Notes under the pieces: generated by a model
Seen by the model: only the letters and a program-made list of their open reading frames with translations
What the model was told of the DNA's origin: nothing
Database searches by the model: none
Shown here: one piece after another, positions 39,395 to 47,185 of the stretch
Layout of the letters: each line of letters starts with the position of its first letter
Numbering within the stretch: position 1 is the stretch's first letter
Origin: CAZSSH01 sp964609825
GTDB lineage: Bacteria > Verrucomicrobiota > Lentisphaeria > Victivallales > Victivallaceae
DNA length: 64,000 bases
Reading direction: 5' to 3'
Assembly: GCA_964609825.1 (NCBI GenBank)
Contig: CAZSSH010000010.1
Location: 62,001-126,000, forward strand
Program-made: the position numbers and the translations under genes

Positions 39395-39461
39395 GTATGG
39401 TATGTTGCGGCAAGTGCCGGATGTTTCGACCAATGGAGAATGAGCAAAAGGAGATCATATT

Positions 39462-40598
39462 TTGAAAAGAGATACCGTTTGTATTCACTCCGCCCGCGAT
39501 AAACAGCGGGAATACGGCGCGATTGCCACCCCGATCTATCAGTCTGCCACGTTTGTCCATCACGGCGTCGAGGAGGAGTCCGAGTACTGCTACTCCCGGA
39601 TGCAAAATCCGTCGCGCGCCGCCTTGGAGCAGCTCATCGCCAAGTTGGAGGGCGGGCCCGATGCAATTGCGTTTGCGAGCGGCATGGCTGCCGAGACCGC
39701 GATGATGACCCTTTTGGAGTCCTCCGGGCACGTGATTGCCGGCGACGACCTTTACGGCGGCAGCATCCGCTTGTTTCGCCATATTTCAATGCCCTCGGGG
39801 ATCCGCTTTGACTTTGTCGATACCACCAATTTAGCCGCGGTCAAGGCGGCGGTCAAGCCCGACACCAAGGTGATTTATCTCGAGACCCCGACCAACCCGG
39901 TGATGCGCGTCTCCGATATCCGGGCGATTGCCGACATCGCCCATGAGGCGGGGGCAATTTTGATTGTTGACAATACCTTTATGACGCCCTTGTTTCAGCG
40001 CCCTTTGGAGCTGGGGGCTGATCTCGTTGTCTACAGCGGCACCAAATATTTTGGCGGGCACAATGACACGGTGGCCGGGTTTTTGGTCCCGAGCACATTG
40101 GAAATGTCGGAGAAACTCCGGTTTTATGCCAAGACCATCGGCGGCTGTCTCGCCCCGTTTGACTGCTTTTTAATCGAGCGCGGCATCAAAACTCTGGCGG
40201 TGCGCCTCGAGCGTCAGGCGGCCAATGCCGAAAAGATCGCCCACTTTTTGCGCACCGTTCCCAAGGTCAAAAAAGTATACTACGTCGGTTTTGAGGATCA
40301 CCCCAATTTTGCGGTGACCCAAAAGCAGTCCACCGGCTACGGGGCGATGATCTCCATTGAGGTGGACACCCCCGGGACCGCCAAAAATGTGTTGCGCAAC
40401 GTCAAAGTCTTTCAATACGCCGAGAGTCTGGGCGGGGTGGAGAGTTTGATCACCTATCCGATGCTCCAGACCCACGCAGACGTGCCTGAAAAAGAGCGGC
40501 TGGCGCGCGGGATTAACGACCGCTTTTTGCGCATCTCGGTCGGCATCGAGCATATTGATGATTTGATTGCCGATTTGAAGCATGCGCTGGGAGATTAA
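39462..40598 (+). CDS. Cys/Met-metabolism PLP enzyme (cystathionine gamma-synthase/lyase family)
   Basis: A 378-residue fold-type I PLP enzyme of the transsulfuration family. It has YQSATFVHH, the substrate-entry YSRMQNPSRAALEQLIAKLEGG, VIYLETPTNPVMRVSDI, VDNTFMTP and the PLP lysine in SGTKYFGGHNDTVAGF. LGGVESLITYPMLQTHADVP is near the end. It could be cystathionine gamma-synthase, beta-lyase or gamma-lyase; sequence alone does not settle this. Translation starts at TTG (39462), well supported by AAGGAG 8 nt before. A MalY-type lyase starts 3 nt downstream. Confidence 0.9.
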   Translation: MKRDTVCIHSARDKQREYGAIATPIYQSATFVHHGVEEESEYCYSRMQNPSRAALEQLIAKLEGGPDAIAFASGMAAETAMMTLLESSGHVIAGDDLYGGSIRLFRHISMPSGIRFDFVDTTNLAAVKAAVKPDTKVIYLETPTNPVMRVSDIRAIADIAHEAGAILIVDNTFMTPLFQRPLELGADLVVYSGTKYFGGHNDTVAGFLVPSTLEMSEKLRFYAKTIGGCLAPFDCFLIERGIKTLAVRLERQAANAEKIAHFLRTVPKVKKVYYVGFEDHPNFAVTQKQSTGYGAMISIEVDTPGTAKNVLRNVKVFQYAESLGGVESLITYPMLQTHADVPEKERLARGINDRFLRISVGIEHIDDLIADLKHALGD

Positions 40599-40601
40599 AC
40601 C

Positions 40602-41780
40602 ATGAGCGTTTATGATTTTGACCGGGTGATCCCGCGCAATAATACCAACAGTTTAAAGTATGATTTTGCCCAAGCGCGCGGCGTCTCTCCGGACTTGCTG
40701 CCGATGTGGGTTGCCGATATGGATTTTGCCGCCCCCCCCGAGGTGGTGGAGGCGCTGGTCGCCAAGGCCCGTCACGGGATCTTCGGCTACTCCGAGCCCG
40801 ATGACGCTTATTACGCCATTTTGGCCGACTGGTTTCAGACCCGGCACGGCTGGCACATCGACCCCGCGGCTGTCATTCAGATGCCGGGGGTGGTGTTTGC
40901 GCTGGCGACGATGATCCGCGTCCTGACCCAAGTTGGCGACGCGGTATTGATCCAGGAGCCGGTGTATTACCCTTTTCGCTATTTGATCGTCAACAACGAT
41001 CGCCAGCTGGTCACCTCCGATCTTGTGTTGCGCAATGGCAAATACGAGGTCAACTGGGCCGATTTTGAGCAAAAAATCGTGGATTGCAAGGTCAAACTTT
41101 TTCTCCTTTGCAGTCCGCATAATCCGGTCGGCCGGGTGTGGACGCATGATGAATTGCTTAAAATGGGGGAAATCTGCCTTCTGCATAATGTGTTTGTGTT
41201 GGCCGATGAAATCCATCAGGATTTTATTTATCCCGGTCATCGCCACACCGTCTTTGCCAACATCAGCAAGGCCTTTCAAAACAACTCGGTGATTTGCACC
41301 GCCCCTTCCAAGACCTTTAATTTGGCCGGTCTTCACATTGCCAATACGATCATCCCCGACCCCAAAATCCACCGGGCGGTGATCAAGGAGCTCTACCGCG
41401 TCGGCTACAGCCAGCCCAACATCATGGGGCTGGTGGCGTGTCAGGCTGCATATCAGTTTGGTGCGACGTGGCTGGACGAGCTCAATGTTTATTTGGCGGG
41501 CAATCTAGATTATTTTAAAATGTTTTTAAAAGAGCGCCTTTCCGAGCTTGCACTGATCGAGCCGGAGGGGACGTATTTGACGTGGGTGGATTTCTCCCGC
41601 CTCGGCTTGCCCGGCGAGGCCCTGGAGCGCTTGATTCAGGACCGGGCCAAGCTTTGGCTTGACGCCGGCAGTATTTTCGGCAACTCGGGCGCCGGATTTG
41701 AGCGCTTTAACATCGCTTGTCCGCGCTCGGTATTAACGCAGGCTTTGACCCAACTCGAGTCGGCGCTGCGGTCAAAATAG
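40602..41780 (+). CDS. MalY/PatB-type cystathionine beta-lyase (aminotransferase class I/II fold)
   Basis: A 392-residue PLP enzyme. Marks of the MalY/PatB group are LPMWVADMDFAAPPEVVEAL near the start, GVVFALATMIRVLT, CSPHNPVGRVW, LADEIHQDFIYPG and the PLP lysine in APSKTFNLAGLHIAN. It should cleave cystathionine or cysteine C-S bonds. GGGAG stands 9 nt before the ATG. With the previous gene it forms a two-gene sulfur amino-acid operon. If the upstream enzyme is cystathionine gamma-synthase, the pair would turn cysteine into homocysteine. Confidence 0.9.
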   Translation: MSVYDFDRVIPRNNTNSLKYDFAQARGVSPDLLPMWVADMDFAAPPEVVEALVAKARHGIFGYSEPDDAYYAILADWFQTRHGWHIDPAAVIQMPGVVFALATMIRVLTQVGDAVLIQEPVYYPFRYLIVNNDRQLVTSDLVLRNGKYEVNWADFEQKIVDCKVKLFLLCSPHNPVGRVWTHDELLKMGEICLLHNVFVLADEIHQDFIYPGHRHTVFANISKAFQNNSVICTAPSKTFNLAGLHIANTIIPDPKIHRAVIKELYRVGYSQPNIMGLVACQAAYQFGATWLDELNVYLAGNLDYFKMFLKERLSELALIEPEGTYLTWVDFSRLGLPGEALERLIQDRAKLWLDAGSIFGNSGAGFERFNIACPRSVLTQALTQLESALRSK

Positions 41781-41799
41781 AGAAATATTGTTAATCTCC

Positions 41800-41827
41800 T
41801 TGCATTCCTTATTTCCCGGATTATATT
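41800..41827 (+). promoter_or_regulatory. Promoter of the catalase operon
   Basis: TTGCAT (41800-41805), 16 nt and TATATT (41822-41827). Just upstream, GAGA and TCTC arms enclose an AT-rich core at about 41780-41797, a possible peroxide-regulator site (weak). Confidence 0.5.
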
Positions 41828-41868
41828 AGTGCTTGACGAAAAGCAAATTTTTCGGAGGAGGGAATCTC

Positions 41869-43359
41869 ATGGAGGAGTCTGTCACTAATTTGCATCGGGA
41901 CGGCGGTAACGCCGTCATTCCAAATATGAGCGGATGTTGTGATTTATTGGAGGACCAGCGGTTGCTGGAGAAACTGGCGCGGTTTAACCGTGAGAGCATT
42001 CCCCCACGGGTGGCGCATGCCAAAGGCGCGGGCGCGTTTGGCTACTTTGAGGTCACCAACGATCTCCGTCAATATTGTCAGGCTAAATTATTTGATAACA
42101 TCGGCAAACAAACGCCGTTGGCGGTGCGTTTCTCGACCGTCAACGGAGAGCGCGGCTCCAGCGACGCAGTTCGGGATTTGCGCGGGTTTGCGGTCAAATT
42201 TTATACCGAGGACGGCAATTACGACTTGGTGTGCAACAATTCTCCCGTGTTTTTCATCCGTGATGCCGCCAAATTTCCCGATTTGCTGCATGTGCAAAAG
42301 CGCAATCCGCATCACAATTTACCCGAAGTAAATATGTTTTGGGACTTTATGTCGCTGACGCCGGAGTCGCTGCATCAGTTGCTGATTTTGTTTGCCGACC
42401 GCGGGGTGCCGCGCAGTTACCGCGAGATGCACGGCTACTCGGCGCACGCATTTATGTGGTACAACCAAAATAATGAGCATGTCTGGGTCAAGTACCATTT
42501 GCTGGCCGATGCCGGGTTTCATACGCTTGATCCGTTTGAGGCGGGACAATTGAGCGGCAGTGAGCCGGATTTCGCCGGACGCGATCTTTATGACGCGATT
42601 GCGCGGGGCGAAACGCCGTCGTGGACGGTTTGTGTCCAAATCATGACGCCGGAGCAGGCCAAAAAGTGTCAATGGGATCCTTTTGATGTTACCAAAGTGT
42701 GGTATCACCGTGATTTTCCGCTCAAAAAATTGGGCAAAATCGTCTTGAACCGCAATCCGGCAAATTATCTTGACGAAGTCGAAAAAATTGCCTTTAATCC
42801 CGCCAATTTTGTCCCCGGTATCCATGCTTCGCCCGATCCTTTGTTGCATGGGCGGTTGCTCGCCTACGCCGACGCCCAGCGCTGGCGTTTGGGCTCGGAT
42901 TACCGGGAAATCACCGTCAACCGCGAGCATCATAAAAAAGTTACGCCGTCAGCCCCTGACCAATTTCACCATTTGCCCCCTTATTGGCCCAACAGCATCG
43001 GGCGACCGGCCGAAAATCCGGAGCCGGTGTCTCCGGTTTTGGTGGCGGCGCGCGCCGAGTGTTGCCGGCGGCCGGTTGATCCCGAGAGCGATTATTTGCA
43101 ACCGCGCGAATTTTACCGCCGGGTCCTCAAGGATCTCGGGCGGACGCAGCTCGTGAGCAACCTCGCCGGGCAGCTGGTGTTTGCCGACCGCAAGTTGCAG
43201 TACCGGCAAATCGCCATGTTTTACAAAATTGATGCTTCGTTTGGCACCCGTTTGGCGACTTTGCTCAAATTGGAGGTCAAAAAAGTTGAGGAGTTGGCTG
43301 CTATGAGCGACGGTGAGCGGCTTGAGTTGACCCGATTGCAACCAATTGACGGCAAATAG
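41869..43359 (+). CDS. Monofunctional heme catalase (small-subunit type)
   Basis: Decomposes hydrogen peroxide. The catalytic His50 is in RVAHAKGAGAFGYFEVT, the distal Asn in VCNNSPVFFIRDA, and the proximal heme Tyr in RLLAYADAQRWRLG. At 496 residues it has small-subunit length without a C-terminal flavodoxin-like domain. GGAGGAGGG precedes the ATG at 41869 by 6 nt; an upstream TTG (41833) is less likely. With rubrerythrin it gives two peroxide defences. The next gene starts 1 nt after its stop. Confidence 0.96.
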   Translation: MEESVTNLHRDGGNAVIPNMSGCCDLLEDQRLLEKLARFNRESIPPRVAHAKGAGAFGYFEVTNDLRQYCQAKLFDNIGKQTPLAVRFSTVNGERGSSDAVRDLRGFAVKFYTEDGNYDLVCNNSPVFFIRDAAKFPDLLHVQKRNPHHNLPEVNMFWDFMSLTPESLHQLLILFADRGVPRSYREMHGYSAHAFMWYNQNNEHVWVKYHLLADAGFHTLDPFEAGQLSGSEPDFAGRDLYDAIARGETPSWTVCVQIMTPEQAKKCQWDPFDVTKVWYHRDFPLKKLGKIVLNRNPANYLDEVEKIAFNPANFVPGIHASPDPLLHGRLLAYADAQRWRLGSDYREITVNREHHKKVTPSAPDQFHHLPPYWPNSIGRPAENPEPVSPVLVAARAECCRRPVDPESDYLQPREFYRRVLKDLGRTQLVSNLAGQLVFADRKLQYRQIAMFYKIDASFGTRLATLLKLEVKKVEELAAMSDGERLELTRLQPIDGK

Positions 43360-43360
43360 C

Positions 43361-44386
43361 ATGCGCAAAAAACTTTTCTTCGCTTTGGGCATACTTTGTG
43401 TGTTTTTGGGGATATGCGGGATTTTTTTGCCGTTGTTGCCGACGACCCCGTTTTTATTGGCCGCCGCCTTTTTGTTTGCCAAAAGTTCGCCGCGCTTTTA
43501 TGCGTGGCTTACCGGCAACGAGTATCTCAACAGTTATTTGCAAAGTTACCGCAGCGGCCTCGGCGTGCCGGTGACGGTGATCCGCCGGAGCCTGATCTTT
43601 TTGTGGGTTGCACTGTTTATTTCCGGGCTTTTGTGGGACAACTGGTATTACCGGGGGTTGTTGTTTGCCGTCGGTCTCGCAGTGTCCATCCATTTGCTGT
43701 CATTGCGCAAATCCAAACGCAAAGAGCTGCGTTTTACTTTGACCGAGCTTTTGATTTCGCTGGGGATCATTGCGCTTTTAGCTTCGATGCTGCTGCCCTC
43801 GATTGACCGTGCCAAGACGGTGGCGCGTAACAGTCAATGTATGAATCAGCTGCGCCAAATTGGGGCATTGATTGCGTTGTACGCCAATGATCAGCAGGGT
43901 TTTTCTCCTCATATCGCCGCCGGTTATCCCGCCGGCAGCATCCATGTCTTGCGGGCACCGGGGCTAGGCGTGACCGGACTGGGGCGGTTGATTGATCCCT
44001 ATCATATTGCTCCCGAAACGTTTGGCTGTACTCTTAACCCCGGTTTGAGCCCGGCAAATGTGCGTGCCGCGTGGGCCAAACTAAACGTTGCGGTCACCTC
44101 CGGGTACTTGTACCGGGCGGATGACGCCGGGATGCAAAAAAAATATTTTTATCCGGCCAACCGCGGCAAGGCGGTAGCGATGGACTTTTGCTGCGTCACC
44201 CCCGGCAGTTATCTGATTGCCCACGATTTTCGTGATGTCAATATTTTGTACTCAGACAACTCCGTCGTTAATCGTGCCAACTCGGCGCGGCCGGATGCGT
44301 GCTTTACGACCTCGGTCAGCTCCCACTCTCTTTCAAAAGTCCCGAATTGTACCCGTGTCTGGGCCAATGCCGATGCTGCACGATAA
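43361..44386 (+). CDS. DUF454 (YbaN-like) membrane domain fused to a pseudopilin
   Basis: Residues 1-~115 match the DUF454/YbaN inner-membrane family (GIFLPLLPTTPFLLAAAFLFAK, SSPRFYAWL). Residues from ~115 on are a pseudopilin: basic KSKRKELR, then FTLTELLISLGIIALLASML from Phe125, and IDRAKTVARNSQCMNQLRQIG. The C-terminal AHDFRDVNILYSDNSVV aligns with the H-X9-DG motif but with Asn for Gly. No stop separates the parts. A TTG at 43703 could start the pilin alone with leader MRKSKRKELR, but it has no Shine-Dalgarno. The gene follows the catalase stop by 1 nt and lacks its own ribosome site, so it is likely coupled. Confidence 0.82.
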   Translation: MRKKLFFALGILCVFLGICGIFLPLLPTTPFLLAAAFLFAKSSPRFYAWLTGNEYLNSYLQSYRSGLGVPVTVIRRSLIFLWVALFISGLLWDNWYYRGLLFAVGLAVSIHLLSLRKSKRKELRFTLTELLISLGIIALLASMLLPSIDRAKTVARNSQCMNQLRQIGALIALYANDQQGFSPHIAAGYPAGSIHVLRAPGLGVTGLGRLIDPYHIAPETFGCTLNPGLSPANVRAAWAKLNVAVTSGYLYRADDAGMQKKYFYPANRGKAVAMDFCCVTPGSYLIAHDFRDVNILYSDNSVVNRANSARPDACFTTSVSSHSLSKVPNCTRVWANADAAR

Positions 44387-44465
44387 ATAATTGTACTCAG
44401 ATTTGCATTTCAAAATCCGGCACGGTATATTTTTTGATCATCAACTCATTGAGAAAGACAAAAAA

Positions 44466-47183
44466 ATGAAATTTTATTATTTTAACTCGACCCATTGGGA
44501 TCGCGAGTGGTATCAGTCGTTTCAGGTTTACCGCAAATATCTGATTGACGTCTGCGGCCGGTTGCTGGAGATTTACCGCGACAATCCCGATTTCAAATTT
44601 ACCTTTGACGGTCAGACGGTGGTGCTGGAAGACATTGTCGAGCTGCGCCCCGATTACGCCCCCAAGCTCAAAGAGTTGGTCGCCGCCGGCAAACTCAACG
44701 TCGGGCCGTGGTATGTGATGCCGGATGAGTTTCTGGTCTCGGGCGAGAGCTTGATCCGCAACCTTTTGATCGGTAAGGCAGTCGCCCGCGAGTACGGTCA
44801 TGAGGCATGGCCGGTCGGGTATATTTGCGACATCTTCGGCCACATCGCACAGATGCCGCAAATTGCGCACAAATTCGGCCTCGCCGGGCTGGTGGTCTGG
44901 CGCGGGGTGCCGGAGTCGGTCGGGCCCTATTGTCTGTGGTGTTCCCCCGACGGCACCGGTGTCAAAACGCTGCATTTGCATCCCGGCGACGGCTATGCCG
45001 ACTTTACGGTCAACGCTCTTAACTGGCTGGCGATCCCCTTGGAAAAAGAGCTCTTTCAATCCCGCTTTACCGCTCATTGTCAAAAGAAAAAGGATTATTG
45101 GGGCGATCACTTTGTCCTCTCCGACGCCTTTGATCACTCCTTTGCCACCCGGCAGGTTGACGAGCTTTTTGACTGGGTCAAGGAAGTCTGTCCGGAGGCC
45201 GAAATCGTCCACAGCGACTACACCGATTTGTTTGAAGAAGTCTTTGCCGCCGTTGTCCCGGAGCGTATCCACGGCGAGCAGATTCACCCGGCCGTCAAAT
45301 ATCAAGGGTGGCAGATCAGCGGTACCCTGAGCTCGCGTTATGATATCAAGCAATACAACGACCGATTGCAGGATGAGCTTGAACTCACGGTCGATCCGCT
45401 GACCGCGTTGCGCAGCTTTCACGGCGATACCGGCGGCAATTATTTGTTGAAGCACGCGTGGAAAAGTCTGATCAAAAATCACCCTCATGACTCCATTTGC
45501 GGCTGCTCGATTGACTCGGTGCACCGGGTGATGAAGTGCCGCTTTGATGACATTGCCGGAGTCAATCAGGTGATCACGGAGGAGTTTGTGATCCAAGACC
45601 GCGAGCGGGTGACCGGTCTTGATTTCCGCCGGGAGGCAAGGGCGTCGTTTTTGGAAAACACTCGTCCCGAGGAGGAAGCCGCCGCTGACGGCTGCTACAC
45701 TTTGCGCGTTTACAATCCGCTGCCGTTTGCGGTCAATGATATGCGTAAGGTCACGCTGCGTTTCCCGTCCGCCGTGGCTTACCCCAAGCAGCAGGCGGAG
45801 CCGTTTTGCTACGATTTTATCAACAGCTTTAAACTCTATGACCTTGACGGCAATGAGCTGCCGTATTCGCTTGTCAGCGTCAGGCGCAACCAGACCAAAA
45901 TATTTTACCGGCAGGACACCCGTAAATATGATGAGTACGAAATCATGGTAAAACTGCCGCTGGCCGCTTCGTCGTGGAGCAGCTTTATGCTGCGTCCGTC
46001 GTCGTCGCCGGTGCGCTATTTTGATACGTTGACCCTCGGTCAGCGCGCCGTCGGCAACGGTCTCGTAAGGATCGATTTTGCCGCCGACGGCTGCTTTGAT
46101 CTTACCGATTTAAGAACCGGCAAACAATATTTGCGTCAAAACGATTACCGGATTGACCGCGAGATCGGAGACGGGTGGAATCATGTCGGCTTGACGGCGA
46201 GCCATACCGTTTTATCGCCGTCGTCGGCTCGGCTCAAGTTGCGTGTCGACGGGCCCGGGTATGCCGAGTATGAGATCGTCAAAATTTTTGAACTTCCCGA
46301 ATCCTTGCTTTTTGAAGGGACGATCAATGAGAAATATCAGGGGATCCGCGAGAGCGACCGGCTGGCAACGATGAAAATCACCACTCGCGTCGGTCTTGCC
46401 AAGGACAGTGACGAAGTCGTCGTCCATACCGTCGTTGACAACCGGATCAAAGACTGCCGGGTACGGCTGATGATCCCGACCGGGATTGCCGGGGATTATT
46501 TTGCCAGTCAGCAGTTTTACTTTAATACCCGCGTCCCGGGGCGCACGTTGGGCGACGCCAGCAGCTCGTATCTGGAGAGTGAAGTCATCGAAAAGAATTT
46601 CAACGGCATCATCGGCAAGCGCGACGCTGCCGGCGGCATCGCCTTTTTGTCGCAGGGGGGGCTCCACGAAGCCGGGGCATTGACGGACGAAGATCATTCG
46701 CTTGCGGTAACCTTGCTGCGGGCATTTCGCCGCACCGTCAATACCAACGGGGAAACCGAGGGACAGCTCAATCAGGAGTTGCATTACAACTATGTTCTCA
46801 AATGTTTTGACAATAGTGTTACTTTGACCAAGTTGCACAATCTTGCGTGCAAACGCCGCGCGGTATTGCCCGATTATCTGATCAAAACGCCAAAAAATCA
46901 AAATTTGAGCACGCAACCATGGCTGGTGTTTGACGAAAATGTGCTCGGGTTTTCGGCTGTCAAGCCTGCCGAGGATGATCCGGCAGACTCCTGCATCGTC
47001 CGTGTTTTTAACCCCTCGGATGCCGAAGTTTCGACCACGGTCACCGCCGCCGGTGCGGGTAAGGCGGCCGTGGTCTCCATGGCGGAAACCGATGCGAAAC
47101 CCTTGACGATTACCGACGGCGAGCTCAAGCTTGCGTTGGGGCCGTGGGAGGTTTTGACCTTAAAACTTTGGCGTCAGTCGTAA
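44466..47183 (+). CDS. GH38 alpha-mannosidase, second type (MngB-like)
   Basis: A 905-residue GH38 enzyme without signal peptide. The zinc motif comes at once (NSTHWDREW, His10 and Asp12), the nucleophile Asp122 in YICDIFGHIAQMPQI, and HPHDSICGCSIDSVHR in the helical domain. It lacks the N-terminal extra domain of the GH38 at 14087 and belongs to a different subgroup, closer to MngB. That enzyme splits 2-O-mannosyl-glycerate, but several other mannosides are possible. The ATG at 44466 has only a weak GAGAAAG. It stands alone, with its 3' end 2 nt from the convergent GH9 gene. Confidence 0.92.
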   Translation: MKFYYFNSTHWDREWYQSFQVYRKYLIDVCGRLLEIYRDNPDFKFTFDGQTVVLEDIVELRPDYAPKLKELVAAGKLNVGPWYVMPDEFLVSGESLIRNLLIGKAVAREYGHEAWPVGYICDIFGHIAQMPQIAHKFGLAGLVVWRGVPESVGPYCLWCSPDGTGVKTLHLHPGDGYADFTVNALNWLAIPLEKELFQSRFTAHCQKKKDYWGDHFVLSDAFDHSFATRQVDELFDWVKEVCPEAEIVHSDYTDLFEEVFAAVVPERIHGEQIHPAVKYQGWQISGTLSSRYDIKQYNDRLQDELELTVDPLTALRSFHGDTGGNYLLKHAWKSLIKNHPHDSICGCSIDSVHRVMKCRFDDIAGVNQVITEEFVIQDRERVTGLDFRREARASFLENTRPEEEAAADGCYTLRVYNPLPFAVNDMRKVTLRFPSAVAYPKQQAEPFCYDFINSFKLYDLDGNELPYSLVSVRRNQTKIFYRQDTRKYDEYEIMVKLPLAASSWSSFMLRPSSSPVRYFDTLTLGQRAVGNGLVRIDFAADGCFDLTDLRTGKQYLRQNDYRIDREIGDGWNHVGLTASHTVLSPSSARLKLRVDGPGYAEYEIVKIFELPESLLFEGTINEKYQGIRESDRLATMKITTRVGLAKDSDEVVVHTVVDNRIKDCRVRLMIPTGIAGDYFASQQFYFNTRVPGRTLGDASSSYLESEVIEKNFNGIIGKRDAAGGIAFLSQGGLHEAGALTDEDHSLAVTLLRAFRRTVNTNGETEGQLNQELHYNYVLKCFDNSVTLTKLHNLACKRRAVLPDYLIKTPKNQNLSTQPWLVFDENVLGFSAVKPAEDDPADSCIVRVFNPSDAEVSTTVTAAGAGKAAVVSMAETDAKPLTITDGELKLALGPWEVLTLKLWRQS

Positions 47184-47185
47184 GC

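Noticed and set aside
39282..39782. N-terminal extension of the pabBC frame
   Set aside because: It would overlap the divergent transsulfuration gene and both promoters; the PabB domain starts at the ATG at 39281.
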